From positions 1 to 64,000 of the forward strand of contig NZ_JBHTKH010000016.1 in assembly GCF_042676085.1 (NCBI RefSeq): DNA of 64,000 nt. Direction: 5' to 3'. Source of the stretch: Terrabacter terrigena (GTDB lineage: Bacteria > Actinomycetota > Actinomycetes > Actinomycetales > Dermatophilaceae). This document shows, piece by piece, positions 23,013-33,100 of the stretch (position 1 is the first letter of the stretch; every line of letters starts with the position of its first letter). The notes under the pieces are model-generated. The model made no database searches and was not told the origin of the DNA. It was given only the letters and a program-made list of their open reading frames with translations. The translations under genes and the position numbers were made by a program.

Positions 23013-25262
23013 GTGTCCCCTGCCCCAGTGACACCGGAGCCGCGCGTCGAGGTGCTCGGCGTGCGCCACCACGGCCCCGGGTCGGCCCGGTCGGTGGAGC
23101 GGGCGCTCGACGAGCTGCAGCCCGACGTCGTCCTCATCGAGGGGCCGCCCGAGCTCGATGCCCTCATCCCGCTGGCGGGCGACCCCGACCTCGTGCCTCC
23201 CGTCGCCGGCCTCGTCTACGCCGTCGACCAGCCGCGGCGTGCGGCGTTCTACCCCTTCGCCGTGTTCTCGCCCGAGTGGGTGGCGCTCCGGTGGGCGCTC
23301 GAGCACGGAGTCGACGTCCGGTTCGCCGACCTCCCCGCGACCCACTTCCTCGCCGACGCACCCGAGGGCGCGGGCGACAGCGAGCGCCGCCCCCGGCGCC
23401 ACCGCGGCGAGCGGCCCGACCCCATCACGGCCTTGGCGTCCGCGGCGGGCTACGACGACCCCGAGCGCTGGTGGGAGGACGCCATCGAGCACCGACGCAC
23501 GTCGTCGCTCATGCACTTCGCCCACCTGCGCGAGGCGATGCAGGGCGTGCGTGGCGATCTCGACGTCGACGACGACGACCGTCGAGAAGCGTTCATGCGC
23601 AAGGTGATCCGCGCGGAGCTCAAAGCGGGTCGCCAGCGCGTGGCCTTCGTCTGCGGCGCCTACCACGCGCCCGCACTGGACCCCGGGTCGTTCCCGCCGG
23701 CGAGCCGCGACAACGCGTTGCTCAGCAAGCTGCCCAGGACCAAGGTCGCCGCGACGTGGGCGCCGTGGAGCTCCGGGCGGCTCTCGTACGCCAGTGGCTA
23801 CGGCGCCGGGGTCCGCTCGCCGGGGTGGTACCAGCACCTCTTCGTCACGCCCGACGCCGAAGTCGTGCCGTCGTGGTTCGTGCGGGTGGCGCGGGCCCTG
23901 CGCGGCGAGAACCTCGACGCGTCGACGGCATCCGTCGTGGAGGCGACGCGCCTCGCCGGCGCCCTGGCCGCCGTGCGGGGGCGCCCGTCGGTCGGTCTGA
24001 GCGAGCTCACCGACGCCGCCAGGGCCGTGCTGACCGAGGGCGCCGACCTGCCGCTGCGGCTCATCGACCGCACCCTCGTCATCGGCGAGGATCTGGGCCG
24101 CGTGCCCGCCTCGACGCCGATGGTGCCGCTCGCCAGTGACCTCGCCAGGCTGCAGAAGTCCTTGCGGCTCAAGGTCTCTGCGACCTCGGCCGTCGTCCAG
24201 CTCGACCTGCGGCGAGAGTCGCAGCTCGCCCGCTCGGTGCTGCTCCACCGGCTCGCGATCCTCGACGTCCACTGGGGGAGCCAGGTCGACGCGGGGCGCT
24301 CGACCGGCACCTTCAAGGAGGCGTGGGAGCTCGAATGGACGCCCGAGCTCGCCGTCGCCGTCATCGAGGCGAGCCTGCACGGCACCACGGTGCGCAGCGC
24401 AGCCGAGTCGAAGGTCGCGGAGGAGGCCGAGCAGGCGTCCGACCTCGGAGTGCTCGGCAGTCTCATCGAGCAGTGCCTGCTCGCCGACCTGCCCGACGGC
24501 CTGCGGGCCGTCGTCGCGGCCCTCGCCGACCGCACCGCGCGGCAGCACGACACCCAGGCCCTCCTCGAGACGGTCGAACCCCTCGCCCGCACCTGCCGCT
24601 ACGGCGACGTGCGCGGCGTCGACGTCGCCGATGTGACCCACGTGCTCCAGACCGTCGTCGTGCGCGCGTCGGTCGGCCTGCGCGCCGCCTGCGCGAGCCT
24701 CGACGACGACAGCGCGGCCCGCATGCGCACCGCCGTCGAAGCGGCCCACCGCGGCATCGCCCTCGTCGACCGTGACGACCTGCGTGACCCCTGGCACGAG
24801 GCGCTGCTCACCGTCGGGCGCGACGAGGTGATCCACGGAGCCGTGTCGGGCCGGGTCAACCGCCTGTTGCTCGACGGCGGGCTCCTCGAGCACGCCGACG
24901 CGGCCGCGCGGCTGAGCCGGCGCCTCTCGCCGGGCACGCCTGCGCCCGCCGCGGCGGCCTGGCTCGACGGGTTCCTCACCGGCGAGGCCCTCCTGCTGGT
25001 GCACGGCGACGACCTCCTCTCGATCATCGACGAGTGGCTCGTCGGGGCGTCGGAGGAGGCGTTCGAGGACCTCCTGCCCCTCGTGCGACGCACCTTCGCG
25101 CGCTACCAGCCCGCCGAACGCCGCCTCATCGGAGGACACCTGCGCGACCTCGCGAGCGGCACGCGTACCTCCTCGGTGACGACGACGGACATCGACCTCG
25201 ACCGGGCCGCCCCGGCGATCGCGGCCGTCGCCCGGCTGCTCGGTCTGGAGGTGGCGTCGTGA
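23013..25262 (+). CDS. DUF5682 family protein
   Basis: 749 residues starting at GTG 23013, 2 bp after the ATPase stop; a GTG at 23028 is an alternative. The N-terminal region (VEVLGVRHHGPGSARSVERA, then VVLIEGPPELDALIPLA) is characteristic of DUF5682 and resembles the TraB/ChaN fold with its xHGP and EGP motifs. The remainder is helical. No signal peptide or membrane segment. The co-occurrence with MoxR and VWA genes is the main clue to function. The stop overlaps the VWA gene start. Confidence 0.8.
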   Translation: MSPAPVTPEPRVEVLGVRHHGPGSARSVERALDELQPDVVLIEGPPELDALIPLAGDPDLVPPVAGLVYAVDQPRRAAFYPFAVFSPEWVALRWALEHGVDVRFADLPATHFLADAPEGAGDSERRPRRHRGERPDPITALASAAGYDDPERWWEDAIEHRRTSSLMHFAHLREAMQGVRGDLDVDDDDRREAFMRKVIRAELKAGRQRVAFVCGAYHAPALDPGSFPPASRDNALLSKLPRTKVAATWAPWSSGRLSYASGYGAGVRSPGWYQHLFVTPDAEVVPSWFVRVARALRGENLDASTASVVEATRLAGALAAVRGRPSVGLSELTDAARAVLTEGADLPLRLIDRTLVIGEDLGRVPASTPMVPLASDLARLQKSLRLKVSATSAVVQLDLRRESQLARSVLLHRLAILDVHWGSQVDAGRSTGTFKEAWELEWTPELAVAVIEASLHGTTVRSAAESKVAEEAEQASDLGVLGSLIEQCLLADLPDGLRAVVAALADRTARQHDTQALLETVEPLARTCRYGDVRGVDVADVTHVLQTVVVRASVGLRAACASLDDDSAARMRTAVEAAHRGIALVDRDDLRDPWHEALLTVGRDEVIHGAVSGRVNRLLLDGGLLEHADAAARLSRRLSPGTPAPAAAAWLDGFLTGEALLLVHGDDLLSIIDEWLVGASEEAFEDLLPLVRRTFARYQPAERRLIGGHLRDLASGTRTSSVTTTDIDLDRAAPAIAAVARLLGLEVAS

Positions 25263-26428
25263 GCGAGGAACGCGACCGGCTCACGCGGTGGCGGCTCGTG
25301 CTCGGCGGCGAGCAGTCCGACGGCATCGGCGAGGCGGCGACGCTGGACGCCGACGACCGCAAGCGCGACGAGGCGCTGCGCGACCTCTACGACGGCGAGC
25401 GCCGCAGCGGGCTCGGCGCATCGGCGCCGAAGGTGGCCCGGTGGCTCGGCGACATCCGCGGCTACTTCCCGTCCTCGGTCGTGCAGGTGATGCAGGCCGA
25501 CGCGATGGACCGGCTGGGGCTCACGCAGCTGCTCCTCGAGCCCGAGCTCATGGAGGCGGTGCAGCCCGACGTCAACCTCGTCTCGACGCTCGTCGGGCTG
25601 AACCACGTCATCCCAGAGCGGTCGCGCGCCACGGCCCGGGCGGTCGTGCGCGTCGTCACCGACGAGCTCGAGGAGCGCCTGAGGGCCGAGACGGTGCAAG
25701 CGATCACGGGTGCGCTCAACCGGGCCGCGCGCACGCGTCGGCCGCGGCACTCCGACATCGACTGGAACCGCACCGTCGCGGCCAATCTCAAGCACTACCA
25801 GCCGGAGCACCGCACGGTCGTGCCCGAGCGGCTCGTCGGCTACGCGCGCCGCGCCCACCGGGTCGAGCGGCGGATCATCCTGTGCGTCGACCAGTCCGGC
25901 TCGATGGCCGAGTCCGTCGTCTACTCCAGCGTCTTCGGCGCCGTGCTCGCCTCGCTGCGGTCGGTCGAGACGAAGCTCGTCGTCTTCGACACCGCAGTCG
26001 TCGACCTCACCGACGAGCTGGACGACCCCGTCGACGTGCTCTTCGGCGTGCAACTGGGCGGTGGCACCGACATCAACCAGGCGCTCGCGTACTGCGAGAG
26101 CCTCATCGAGCAGCCCGCCGACACGATCCTCGTGCTCATCAGCGACCTCTACGAGGGTGGCATCGCCGAGGAGATGGTGCGCCGCGCCTCCTCCGTCGTC
26201 GCGTCCGGCGCCACGATGGTCGCGCTCCTCGCACTCAGCGACTCGGGGCGGCCGAGCTTCGACGCCGACCACGCCGCGGCGCTGGCTGCGGTCGGGGTGC
26301 CGGCGTTCGCGTGCACGCCCGACCGCTTTCCCGACCTCATGGCGACGGCGATCGAGAAGCGCGACATCACCGCCTGGGCCGCCGCCAACGACATCGTCAC
26401 GACCCACGAGCCCGACCCGGCCCCCTGA
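25259..26428 (+). CDS. VWA-domain protein, partner of the MoxR ATPase
   Basis: 389 residues from the GTG overlapping the DUF5682 stop. The C-terminal half is a von Willebrand A domain with a complete MIDAS: D211-x-S213-x-S215 (CVDQSGSM), a Thr in GGGTDINQAL and an Asp in LISDLYEGG. The N-terminal half is helical. MoxR-VWA pairs such as RavA-ViaA use the VWA subunit to deliver or sense substrates. Last gene of the unit; a 19-bp repeat array and a strong hairpin follow. Confidence 0.9.
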   Translation: MSEERDRLTRWRLVLGGEQSDGIGEAATLDADDRKRDEALRDLYDGERRSGLGASAPKVARWLGDIRGYFPSSVVQVMQADAMDRLGLTQLLLEPELMEAVQPDVNLVSTLVGLNHVIPERSRATARAVVRVVTDELEERLRAETVQAITGALNRAARTRRPRHSDIDWNRTVAANLKHYQPEHRTVVPERLVGYARRAHRVERRIILCVDQSGSMAESVVYSSVFGAVLASLRSVETKLVVFDTAVVDLTDELDDPVDVLFGVQLGGGTDINQALAYCESLIEQPADTILVLISDLYEGGIAEEMVRRASSVVASGATMVALLALSDSGRPSFDADHAAALAAVGVPAFACTPDRFPDLMATAIEKRDITAWAAANDIVTTHEPDPAP

Positions 26429-26442
26429 GGCCCTGCCCCGGG

Positions 26443-26499
26443 AGCGCGCTTCCCGCGCAGGTGCGCGCTGCCCGCGGGGGTGCGCGCTTCCTGCAGGAG
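26443..26499. repeat. Three tandem 19-bp units after the VWA gene
   Basis: Imperfect copies at 26443-26461, 26462-26480 and 26481-26499 share the core GCGCGCTxCC. They lie just after the operon in the 252-bp noncoding gap 26429-26680, which otherwise holds only the hairpin at 26615-26661. Confidence 0.6.
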
Positions 26500-26614
26500 T
26501 GGGCCGCGCAGCGGACACTTCTCGCGGAAGGCCCCACCTCTGGCGGGACGGCGCACCCGGCGAGCCCGAAGCCGCACCGTGGCGGCGCGACGTCGAGCTC
26601 AGCCGCACGACCGC

Positions 26615-26661
26615 GGCGTGCGGGTGAGGCGGGCCGAGAGCCCGACGCCCACCCGCACGCC
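26615..26661. terminator. Bidirectional hairpin between convergent VWA and BNR genes
   Basis: Perfect 12-bp outer stem GGCGTGCGGGTG (26615-26626) / CACCCGCACGCC (26650-26661), extended inside by GGGC/GCCC around a CGAGA loop. Placed between two convergent genes. Confidence 0.7.
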
Positions 26662-26680
26662 ACAGTGGTCACGTCGTCGA

Positions 26681-29290
26681 TCAGGACGTGGTGCGGTAGA
26701 TCCCACGCCCGAACGTCGCGACGTAGAGCTTGCCGTCCGGTCCCTCCAGGACCTGGGTGGCGATGGTGGCCGGGACGGCGTCACGCGACCACTGGGGGGC
26801 GCCGGTGCGCAGCGACTTCAGTGTGGTCTCGACGACCCCGAGGTCGGTGGCCATGACGACCCGACCGTTCGAGGTGATCAGCAGGTTGTCGCCGGGGACG
26901 TCCGGCAGGTTGCCGCTGACGTCGGTCCAGACCGCCGTGGCCTCACCGGTGGAGTCGGTGCCACCGGTGAGGGTGACCTTCCACAGGTGGCCCGAACCGG
27001 CAAGGTCGCTGCCCGGCCCGTCGACCCAGTTGCGGGAGTAGCCGCCGAACACCACGTACGAGCTGTGCGGGTCGGCCGGGTCCGGCGTCACGCCGGTGAC
27101 CATCCGCAGGGGGACGCCCGCCGGCGTGGCCACCTGCTGGTAGCTGCCGTTGGCATTCGTCATCAGCCCACGAGCGAAGCTCGAGCCGGGGTTGCACGAC
27201 CCGCACCAGCCTGCCCACACCACGTGGTTGCGGCTGGCCAGAGCGGTGATGGAGTGTCCGCCGCCGGTGTCCGCGGCCTTGGTCCAGTCGGCACCGCTCG
27301 TGCTGGCCCAGGTCTTGGTGTTGGTCCAGACGTACTCGCCGCCGGCGACCCAGGTGCCGGCGTCGGTCTGGTCGGCGCTGAAGGGGGCGATGAAGCGAGG
27401 CAGCGGATCGGCCGGCGCGATGGTGACGATGGAGCTGTCGGAGGCCGGGCTGCCGTCCGCGACACCGCAGCTGGTCGTCATCTGCAGCGTCAGGTCGACG
27501 TACTCGCCGACCGTTCGGCAGCCGTTGTTCGGGTCGACCAGCTGCTGGCCGCCGTCACCTCCGTAGGGCGAGACCATCACGCCGTCGTTGGCCGGGTCGA
27601 GCAGGGAGACGCCGTTGTCCTGGAGTCCACCCCACACCTGCACCTGGCCGGGGTGGGCGACGTCCTTGCCGACGCCGACCGAGTAGTACTGCAGCATGTC
27701 GAGCTGACCGGACCGGGACAGCGACCGCCAGGACGAGGCCGTCGGCGACACCGCCCGCTGGTAGAGGCCGCCGTCGTTGCCGACGTACACCTGGCCCGCG
27801 CTCGACCCGGAACCGAAGGCGATCGTGTGCTGGTCGGAGTGGAGGACGTTGCCGTCACACGTGTTGTCGGCGTCGACGTTGGACCAGCAGGAGAAGCCGA
27901 AGTCCCAGTAGCGCCCGATGGTCTTCCAGCTCGCGCCTCCGTCCCAGGACTCGTAGACCTCTTCGAGCCCCACGTAGACGTGCTTGGCGTTCGCGGGGTC
28001 CACGCCGATGAACTGGTTGTACCAGGACTGCACGCCCGGCGCGTAGCCCTTGCCGATCCGCTGCTTGCGCTCGGCCGAGCCGCTCTGGGCCAGCGTGCTC
28101 GGGTTGGCGATCTGGTTGTAGGGGCCCGCGGCCGCACCGGTGGCGGACACGTAGACACCGGACAGCGCGCTCGCTGCGCCGGCGACCAGGGCCGCCGGCG
28201 ACTCGAGGACCACGTAGAGCTTCGAGCCGTCCGCGGAGTACTGCATGGTGGCGTTGCCGACGTCCTTGGGGTTGATCGCTCCGGACGGGTTGACCTTCGC
28301 CCACGTCGTGCCGCCGTCGCGGCTGAGGTAGAAGCCGTTGTAGGCCGCGCCGCTGCGCCACGCGACGTTCGCGAGGATGACCTGGCCACCGGTGCCGGGC
28401 TGCACGGCGACGTCGTTGGCGATGTCGCGGTAGCTGGCGTTGACGTCGGTGCACGAGAGCATCCCCTGGGCGCAGGGCGCGAGCGTCCGGCTCCAGGCGG
28501 TGGTCGCGGGCCCGGTGAGGGAGTGCACGTAGAGCCCACGAGAGGCGGCGACGAAGACTCGACCGTTGGCCGCGTCGACGAGGATCCGGCGGATGACCTG
28601 GCTGTCCAGCTCGGTGCCGCCGACCTTGGACGCGGCGGTGAAGGTGGCGCTGTCGGGCGACGCGAGCCGGAAGACACCGGCGCCGACGTACGTCGACGAG
28701 CCGGTCGTGCCGTCACCCGTCGCCACCCACAGGGCACCGTCGGGCGCGATGGACATGCTGCCGATCGACTGGGTGGGCAGGGCGTCGGCGATCGGCGTCC
28801 ACGTGGTGCCGTTGTCGCACGAGCGCTTGACGCCCCCGGCCGCGCCACCGGCGAAGACGCAGTGGGCGTCCACGGCGAGCGCCTGGACCCGGCCGCTCAC
28901 GTAGCCGGCGCCGCCGCTGCTGTTCGAGGCGCTCGGGTCGCGGTAGCGGGGGTCGTCGGAGTTGTACGGAACGTTGGTGATCGAGGCCCACGACGACGGG
29001 GCTGCCGGGAGGGAGGAGAGCTGGCTGTAGGCCGCCGCATACGCGCCGGGCGCGACGAGCCCGGTGGGCGCAGAGCGCGCCTGCGCGAACTCGGCCTGCG
29101 AGGTCATCAGCTCGGCGGCCTCGTCCCCAGCGTCCAGGAACCGGCCACCGCCTCCCCCGCCCGCGCTGGTGCTGGCATAGCCGGGGAGCGCGAGGAGGGG
29201 CGTGATCGCGAGAGCAGCGCCGGCGACAACGCACAGCGCGCCCCGACGCAGACCGCGTCCCTTCGTCGGGACCTTTGGAGTGAGCATCAT
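26681..29290 (-). CDS. Large secreted BNR/sialidase-like beta-propeller protein
   Basis: 869 residues. Signal peptide (basic GRGLRRGALC then a hydrophobic core through ALPGYAST) followed by a Gly-rich linker. The mature protein contains several BNR/Asp-box-like repeats: SCDNGTTWTPI, SRDGGTTWAKV, SWDGGASWKTIG and a final LYVATFGRGIYRTTS. This resembles Vps10/sialidase-type propellers (xyloglucanase or exo-alpha-sialidase annotations are common). I see no convincing glycosidase catalytic set, so activity is open. Start: ATG 29290, with GGGAGG 9 nt upstream. An upstream 256-bp gap (29291-29547) shows no gene. Confidence 0.75.
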   Translation of the reverse strand: MMLTPKVPTKGRGLRRGALCVVAGAALAITPLLALPGYASTSAGGGGGGRFLDAGDEAAELMTSQAEFAQARSAPTGLVAPGAYAAAYSQLSSLPAAPSSWASITNVPYNSDDPRYRDPSASNSSGGAGYVSGRVQALAVDAHCVFAGGAAGGVKRSCDNGTTWTPIADALPTQSIGSMSIAPDGALWVATGDGTTGSSTYVGAGVFRLASPDSATFTAASKVGGTELDSQVIRRILVDAANGRVFVAASRGLYVHSLTGPATTAWSRTLAPCAQGMLSCTDVNASYRDIANDVAVQPGTGGQVILANVAWRSGAAYNGFYLSRDGGTTWAKVNPSGAINPKDVGNATMQYSADGSKLYVVLESPAALVAGAASALSGVYVSATGAAAGPYNQIANPSTLAQSGSAERKQRIGKGYAPGVQSWYNQFIGVDPANAKHVYVGLEEVYESWDGGASWKTIGRYWDFGFSCWSNVDADNTCDGNVLHSDQHTIAFGSGSSAGQVYVGNDGGLYQRAVSPTASSWRSLSRSGQLDMLQYYSVGVGKDVAHPGQVQVWGGLQDNGVSLLDPANDGVMVSPYGGDGGQQLVDPNNGCRTVGEYVDLTLQMTTSCGVADGSPASDSSIVTIAPADPLPRFIAPFSADQTDAGTWVAGGEYVWTNTKTWASTSGADWTKAADTGGGHSITALASRNHVVWAGWCGSCNPGSSFARGLMTNANGSYQQVATPAGVPLRMVTGVTPDPADPHSSYVVFGGYSRNWVDGPGSDLAGSGHLWKVTLTGGTDSTGEATAVWTDVSGNLPDVPGDNLLITSNGRVVMATDLGVVETTLKSLRTGAPQWSRDAVPATIATQVLEGPDGKLYVATFGRGIYRTTS

Positions 29291-29547
29291 TGCTGGAACC
29301 CTCCCTGCCAAGGCGCCGTGGTCCGGCGCACGAGTCGTCGCAGTCTTCTGAACATGCGAGTCCCGTGGCAGCCGGTCCTCGGCTGTCGTCACGGGATTGG
29401 CTCGCACAGTAGACCTGAGCAGCGACCCGAAGAGCCCCGCGAAGATGTGAGTTCCCTGAGTGCGGGGACAGCCCGGGGTGGCGGCACGAACCAGCCGGGT
29501 TCGGGCGAGCACGCGGACGGCCACGCACTCCCCTCCCGGTAGGAGGG

Positions 29548-29904
29548 TCAGTCGTCGAGGGTGCCGACGTAGGCCGTCAGCCTCTGCTGGTCGCGGCCCA
29601 GGGTCTTGACGTCGTAGCCGAGCTGCACGGTCGCCTGGGCGGCGGTGAGGGAGTAGGACTCGAGGGCGATGGTGACGGCGTACAGCCGCGCCGCGGTCCG
29701 GAGCGAGATCGTGTAGGTGCCGGCCGGCGCGAAGCCGGCCTCACGGGTCAGCCGGATGACGCGCGAGTTCTCGCCGACGTGCTCGGTGCGCTGCTTCCAG
29801 AGCACCTCGGCGCGGCTCGGTGGCGAAGCGGTCCGCACGGTCTCCGTGCAGCCGGTGAGGGCGAAGGCTGTGAGCAGCGTGGCGGCGATGGTGCGTCCGA
29901 GCAT
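29548..29904 (-). CDS. Hypothetical lipoprotein
   Basis: 118 residues. Type II signal with lipobox LTGC (TLLTAFALTGC), so anchored at the outer face of the membrane. The mature domain is about 100 residues with VIRLTREAGFAPAGTYTISLRTAARLYAVTIALES and a C-terminal helix; no family recognised. Monocistronic, leftward, upstream of the large BNR protein gene by 257 bp. In its 5' region a 7-bp hairpin CGGGTCC/GGACCCG (29934-29950) may act on its own mRNA or mark regulation. Confidence 0.65.
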   Translation of the reverse strand: MLGRTIAATLLTAFALTGCTETVRTASPPSRAEVLWKQRTEHVGENSRVIRLTREAGFAPAGTYTISLRTAARLYAVTIALESYSLTAAQATVQLGYDVKTLGRDQQRLTAYVGTLDD

Positions 29905-30133
29905 GGTCGGTCCCCTGTTCTCCCGGGTCCACCGGACCCGCCCCTGTGGCCGTCTGTCCGGCCGGCGCAGTGTGGCAGATGTGGGCAGTCGAGAGACGGT
30001 TCCATGAGGCCGCTCGGCAAACCTCCGCGATGTCTACTCGCGGGTCGCCATCGATGAGTGGAAGGCTGCGGGTGTGGCGTGACGAGCGCCACGCGCCCTG
30101 CCGGGCGGAGGCACGACGAAGGAGACCTGCTCG

Positions 30134-33100
30134 ATGATCTCGCGGATCGCGATCGTCAACCGCGGTGAGGCCGCCATGCGCCTCATCCACGCCGTGCGTG
30201 ACCTCAACGCGGGCACAGGCCCCGGCGGTCACCGCATCGAGACGGTCGCCTTGCACACCGAGGGCGAGCGGCGGGCCATGTTCGTCCGCGAGAGCGACCA
30301 CGCCTACGACCTCGGGCCGGCATCGGCACGCCCCTACCTCGACCACGCCGTGCTCGAGAAGGCGCTGCGCGAGACGAACGCCGACGCCGCGTGGGTCGGC
30401 TGGGGCTTCGTCGCCGAGGACCCCGCTTTCGCCGAGCTGTGCGAGCGAGTCGGCGTCACCTTCATCGGTCCGAGCCCCGAGGCCATGCGCAAGCTGGGCG
30501 ACAAGATCGGCAGCAAGCTCATCGCCGAGGAGGTCGGCGTGCCCGTCGCGCCGTGGAGCCGTGGCGGCGTAGACACGCTCGACGACGCGAAGGCCGCGGC
30601 CGCTCGCATCGGCTACCCGCTCATGCTCAAGGCGACCGCCGGCGGTGGCGGGCGCGGCATCCGCCGCGTCGACTCCGACGCCGACCTCACCGACGCCTAC
30701 GAGCGCACCCGCGACGAGGCCGAGCGCGCCTTCGGCTCGGGCGTGGTCTTCCTCGAGAAGCTCGTCACCGGCGCACGCCACATCGAGGTGCAGGTCATCG
30801 CCGACGGCCAGGGCTCCGCGTGGGCGGTCGGCGTGCGCGACTGCTCGGTGCAGCGTCGCAACCAGAAGGTCATCGAGGAGTCCGCCTCACCCGTGCTCAC
30901 GAGCGAGCAGGAGGACGAGGTCCGCGCCAGCGCCGAGCGGCTCGCGATCGCGGTCGGCTACGCCGGAGCCGGCACCGTCGAGTTCCTCTACCACCCGGGC
31001 GAGCGCTTCTTCGCCTTCCTCGAGGTCAACACGCGCCTGCAGGTCGAGCACCCGATCACCGAGGTCGTCACCGACACCGACCTCGTCAAGCTCCAGATCC
31101 ACGTCGCGAACGGCGGCCGGCTCGACGAGCTCGAGGGCGGCCGGCCCACCCAGCGCGGCCACGCCGTCGAGGCCCGCCTCAACGCCGAGGACCCCGACCG
31201 CGACTTCGCCCCGAGCCCCGGCCGCATCAGCCTGCTGCAGTTTCCCGCCGGGCCCGGCATCCGCGTCGACACCGGTGTCGGAGAAGGCGACTCGATCCCG
31301 GCCGACTTCGACTCGATGATCGCCAAGATCATCGCCTACGGCCGCGACCGCGACGAGGCCCTCGCCCGGCTGCGTCGCGCCATGGCCGAGACGACCGTCG
31401 TCATCGACGGAGGGTCGACGAACAAGAGCTTCATCCTCGACCTGCTCGACCAGCCCGAGATCATCGACGGCTCGGCCGACACCGGCTGGATCGACCGCGT
31501 GCGCGCCGAGGGCCGCCTCGTGTCACACCGTCACTCCGGCGTCGCGCTCGTCGCCGCCGGCATCGAGGCCTACGAGGACGCCGAGGCCATCGAGCGCGCT
31601 CGCCTGCTCGAGTCCGCCCGAGGCGGCCGCCCGCAGGTCCAGCACGCCGTCGGCCGCGCCATCGACCTGAAGCTGCGCGGCACGGCATACAAGGTCATGG
31701 TGCTGCGCACCGCCGGCCACCGCTACCGCGTCAGCATCACCAACGGGGGCGAGCCGCACGTCGTCGACGCGACCATCGACCGCATCGACGAGTACTCCGG
31801 CCGCATCGTCGTCGAGGGCCGCTCGCACCGCCTCATCACAGCCACCCACGGCCCCGTCCACCTCGTCGAGGTCGACGGCGTGACGCACCGCGTCTCCCGC
31901 GACGAGGGCGGCGTCGTCCGGTCGCCCGCGCCCGCGCTCGTCGTCGCCACGCCGGTCCAGGTCGGCGCGGAGGTCGCCGCGGGCGCCCCGGTGCTCGTGC
32001 TCGAGTCGATGAAGATGGAGACGGTGCTGCCCGCGCCGTTCCCGGCGCGGGTGCGCGAGCTGCTCGTCGCCGTCGGCAGCCAGGTCGAGACCGGCGCCCC
32101 GCTCGTGCGCCTCGAGCCGACCGGTGGCGAGGAGGAGGTCGCCGAGACTTCCGACTCCGCCGGCGTCGACCTCGACCTGCCCGACGCGAGCGCCCACAGC
32201 GCGACCGTCCGCGAGCGGGTCGACCGCGGCATCGAAGACCTCTCCGCGAGCGTGCTCGGCTTCGACATCGACCCGACGGGCAACGCCCGGATGCTGTCCG
32301 GCTACCTCACGGCACGTGACGAGCTGGCCGCGGACGGCGCCGTGCCGCTCGCCGAGGAGATCGCGATCCTCGAGCTCCTCACCGACTTCGCCGAGCTGAG
32401 CCGCAACCGTCCCGCGGCCGAGGAGCGCCACACCGAGCTGCTCGTGCACAGCCCGCGCGAGCACTTCCACTCGTACCTGCAGAGCCTCGACGTGGAGCGG
32501 GCCGGGCTGTCGGCCGACTTCCGCGACAAGCTCGCCCGGGTGCTGCGTCACTACGGCGTCGCCGACTTCGAGCGCACGCCCGACCTCGAGGAGGCGGTGT
32601 TCCGCGTCTTCCTCGCCCAGCAGCGCTCGGCCCCCGAGGTGCAGCTCGCGACCTCGATCCTTCAGCGCTGGCTCGCCGAGCCGATCCCGACGGCGCCCCT
32701 GGACGTCGCCGCCCGCGACGCGCTCGACCGGCTCGTCGTCGCGACCCAGCTGCGCTTCCCGGTCATCGGCGACCTCGCGCGCAGCGTCCGCTTCCGCTGG
32801 TTCGACCAGCCGCTCGTCGACGAGGACCGCGAGAGCGTGCTGGCCGGCGTCCGCGACAAGCTGGCGGCCCTCGCCGCAGAGCCCGACGCCCCCGACCACA
32901 CGGCCCGCGTCGACGAGCTGGCCGCCATCCCCGAGCAGATCGTGCGCTTCCTCGCCGAGCGCCTGCACGAGCAGTCGCCCGACAGCCTGCCCGAGCACGA
33001 GCCGATGCTCGAGGTGCTCATCAAGCGGCACTACCGCGAGCACGAGCTGCACGGTCTGCGCACCTTCTCCGAGGCCGACCGGCCGTTCGCCGTCGCCGAC

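Noticed and set aside
26480..29542. 1020-codon plus-strand frame opposite the BNR protein
   Set aside because: BNR repeats and signal peptide lie on the minus strand; the plus frame is Gly/Arg/Val-rich without a domain.
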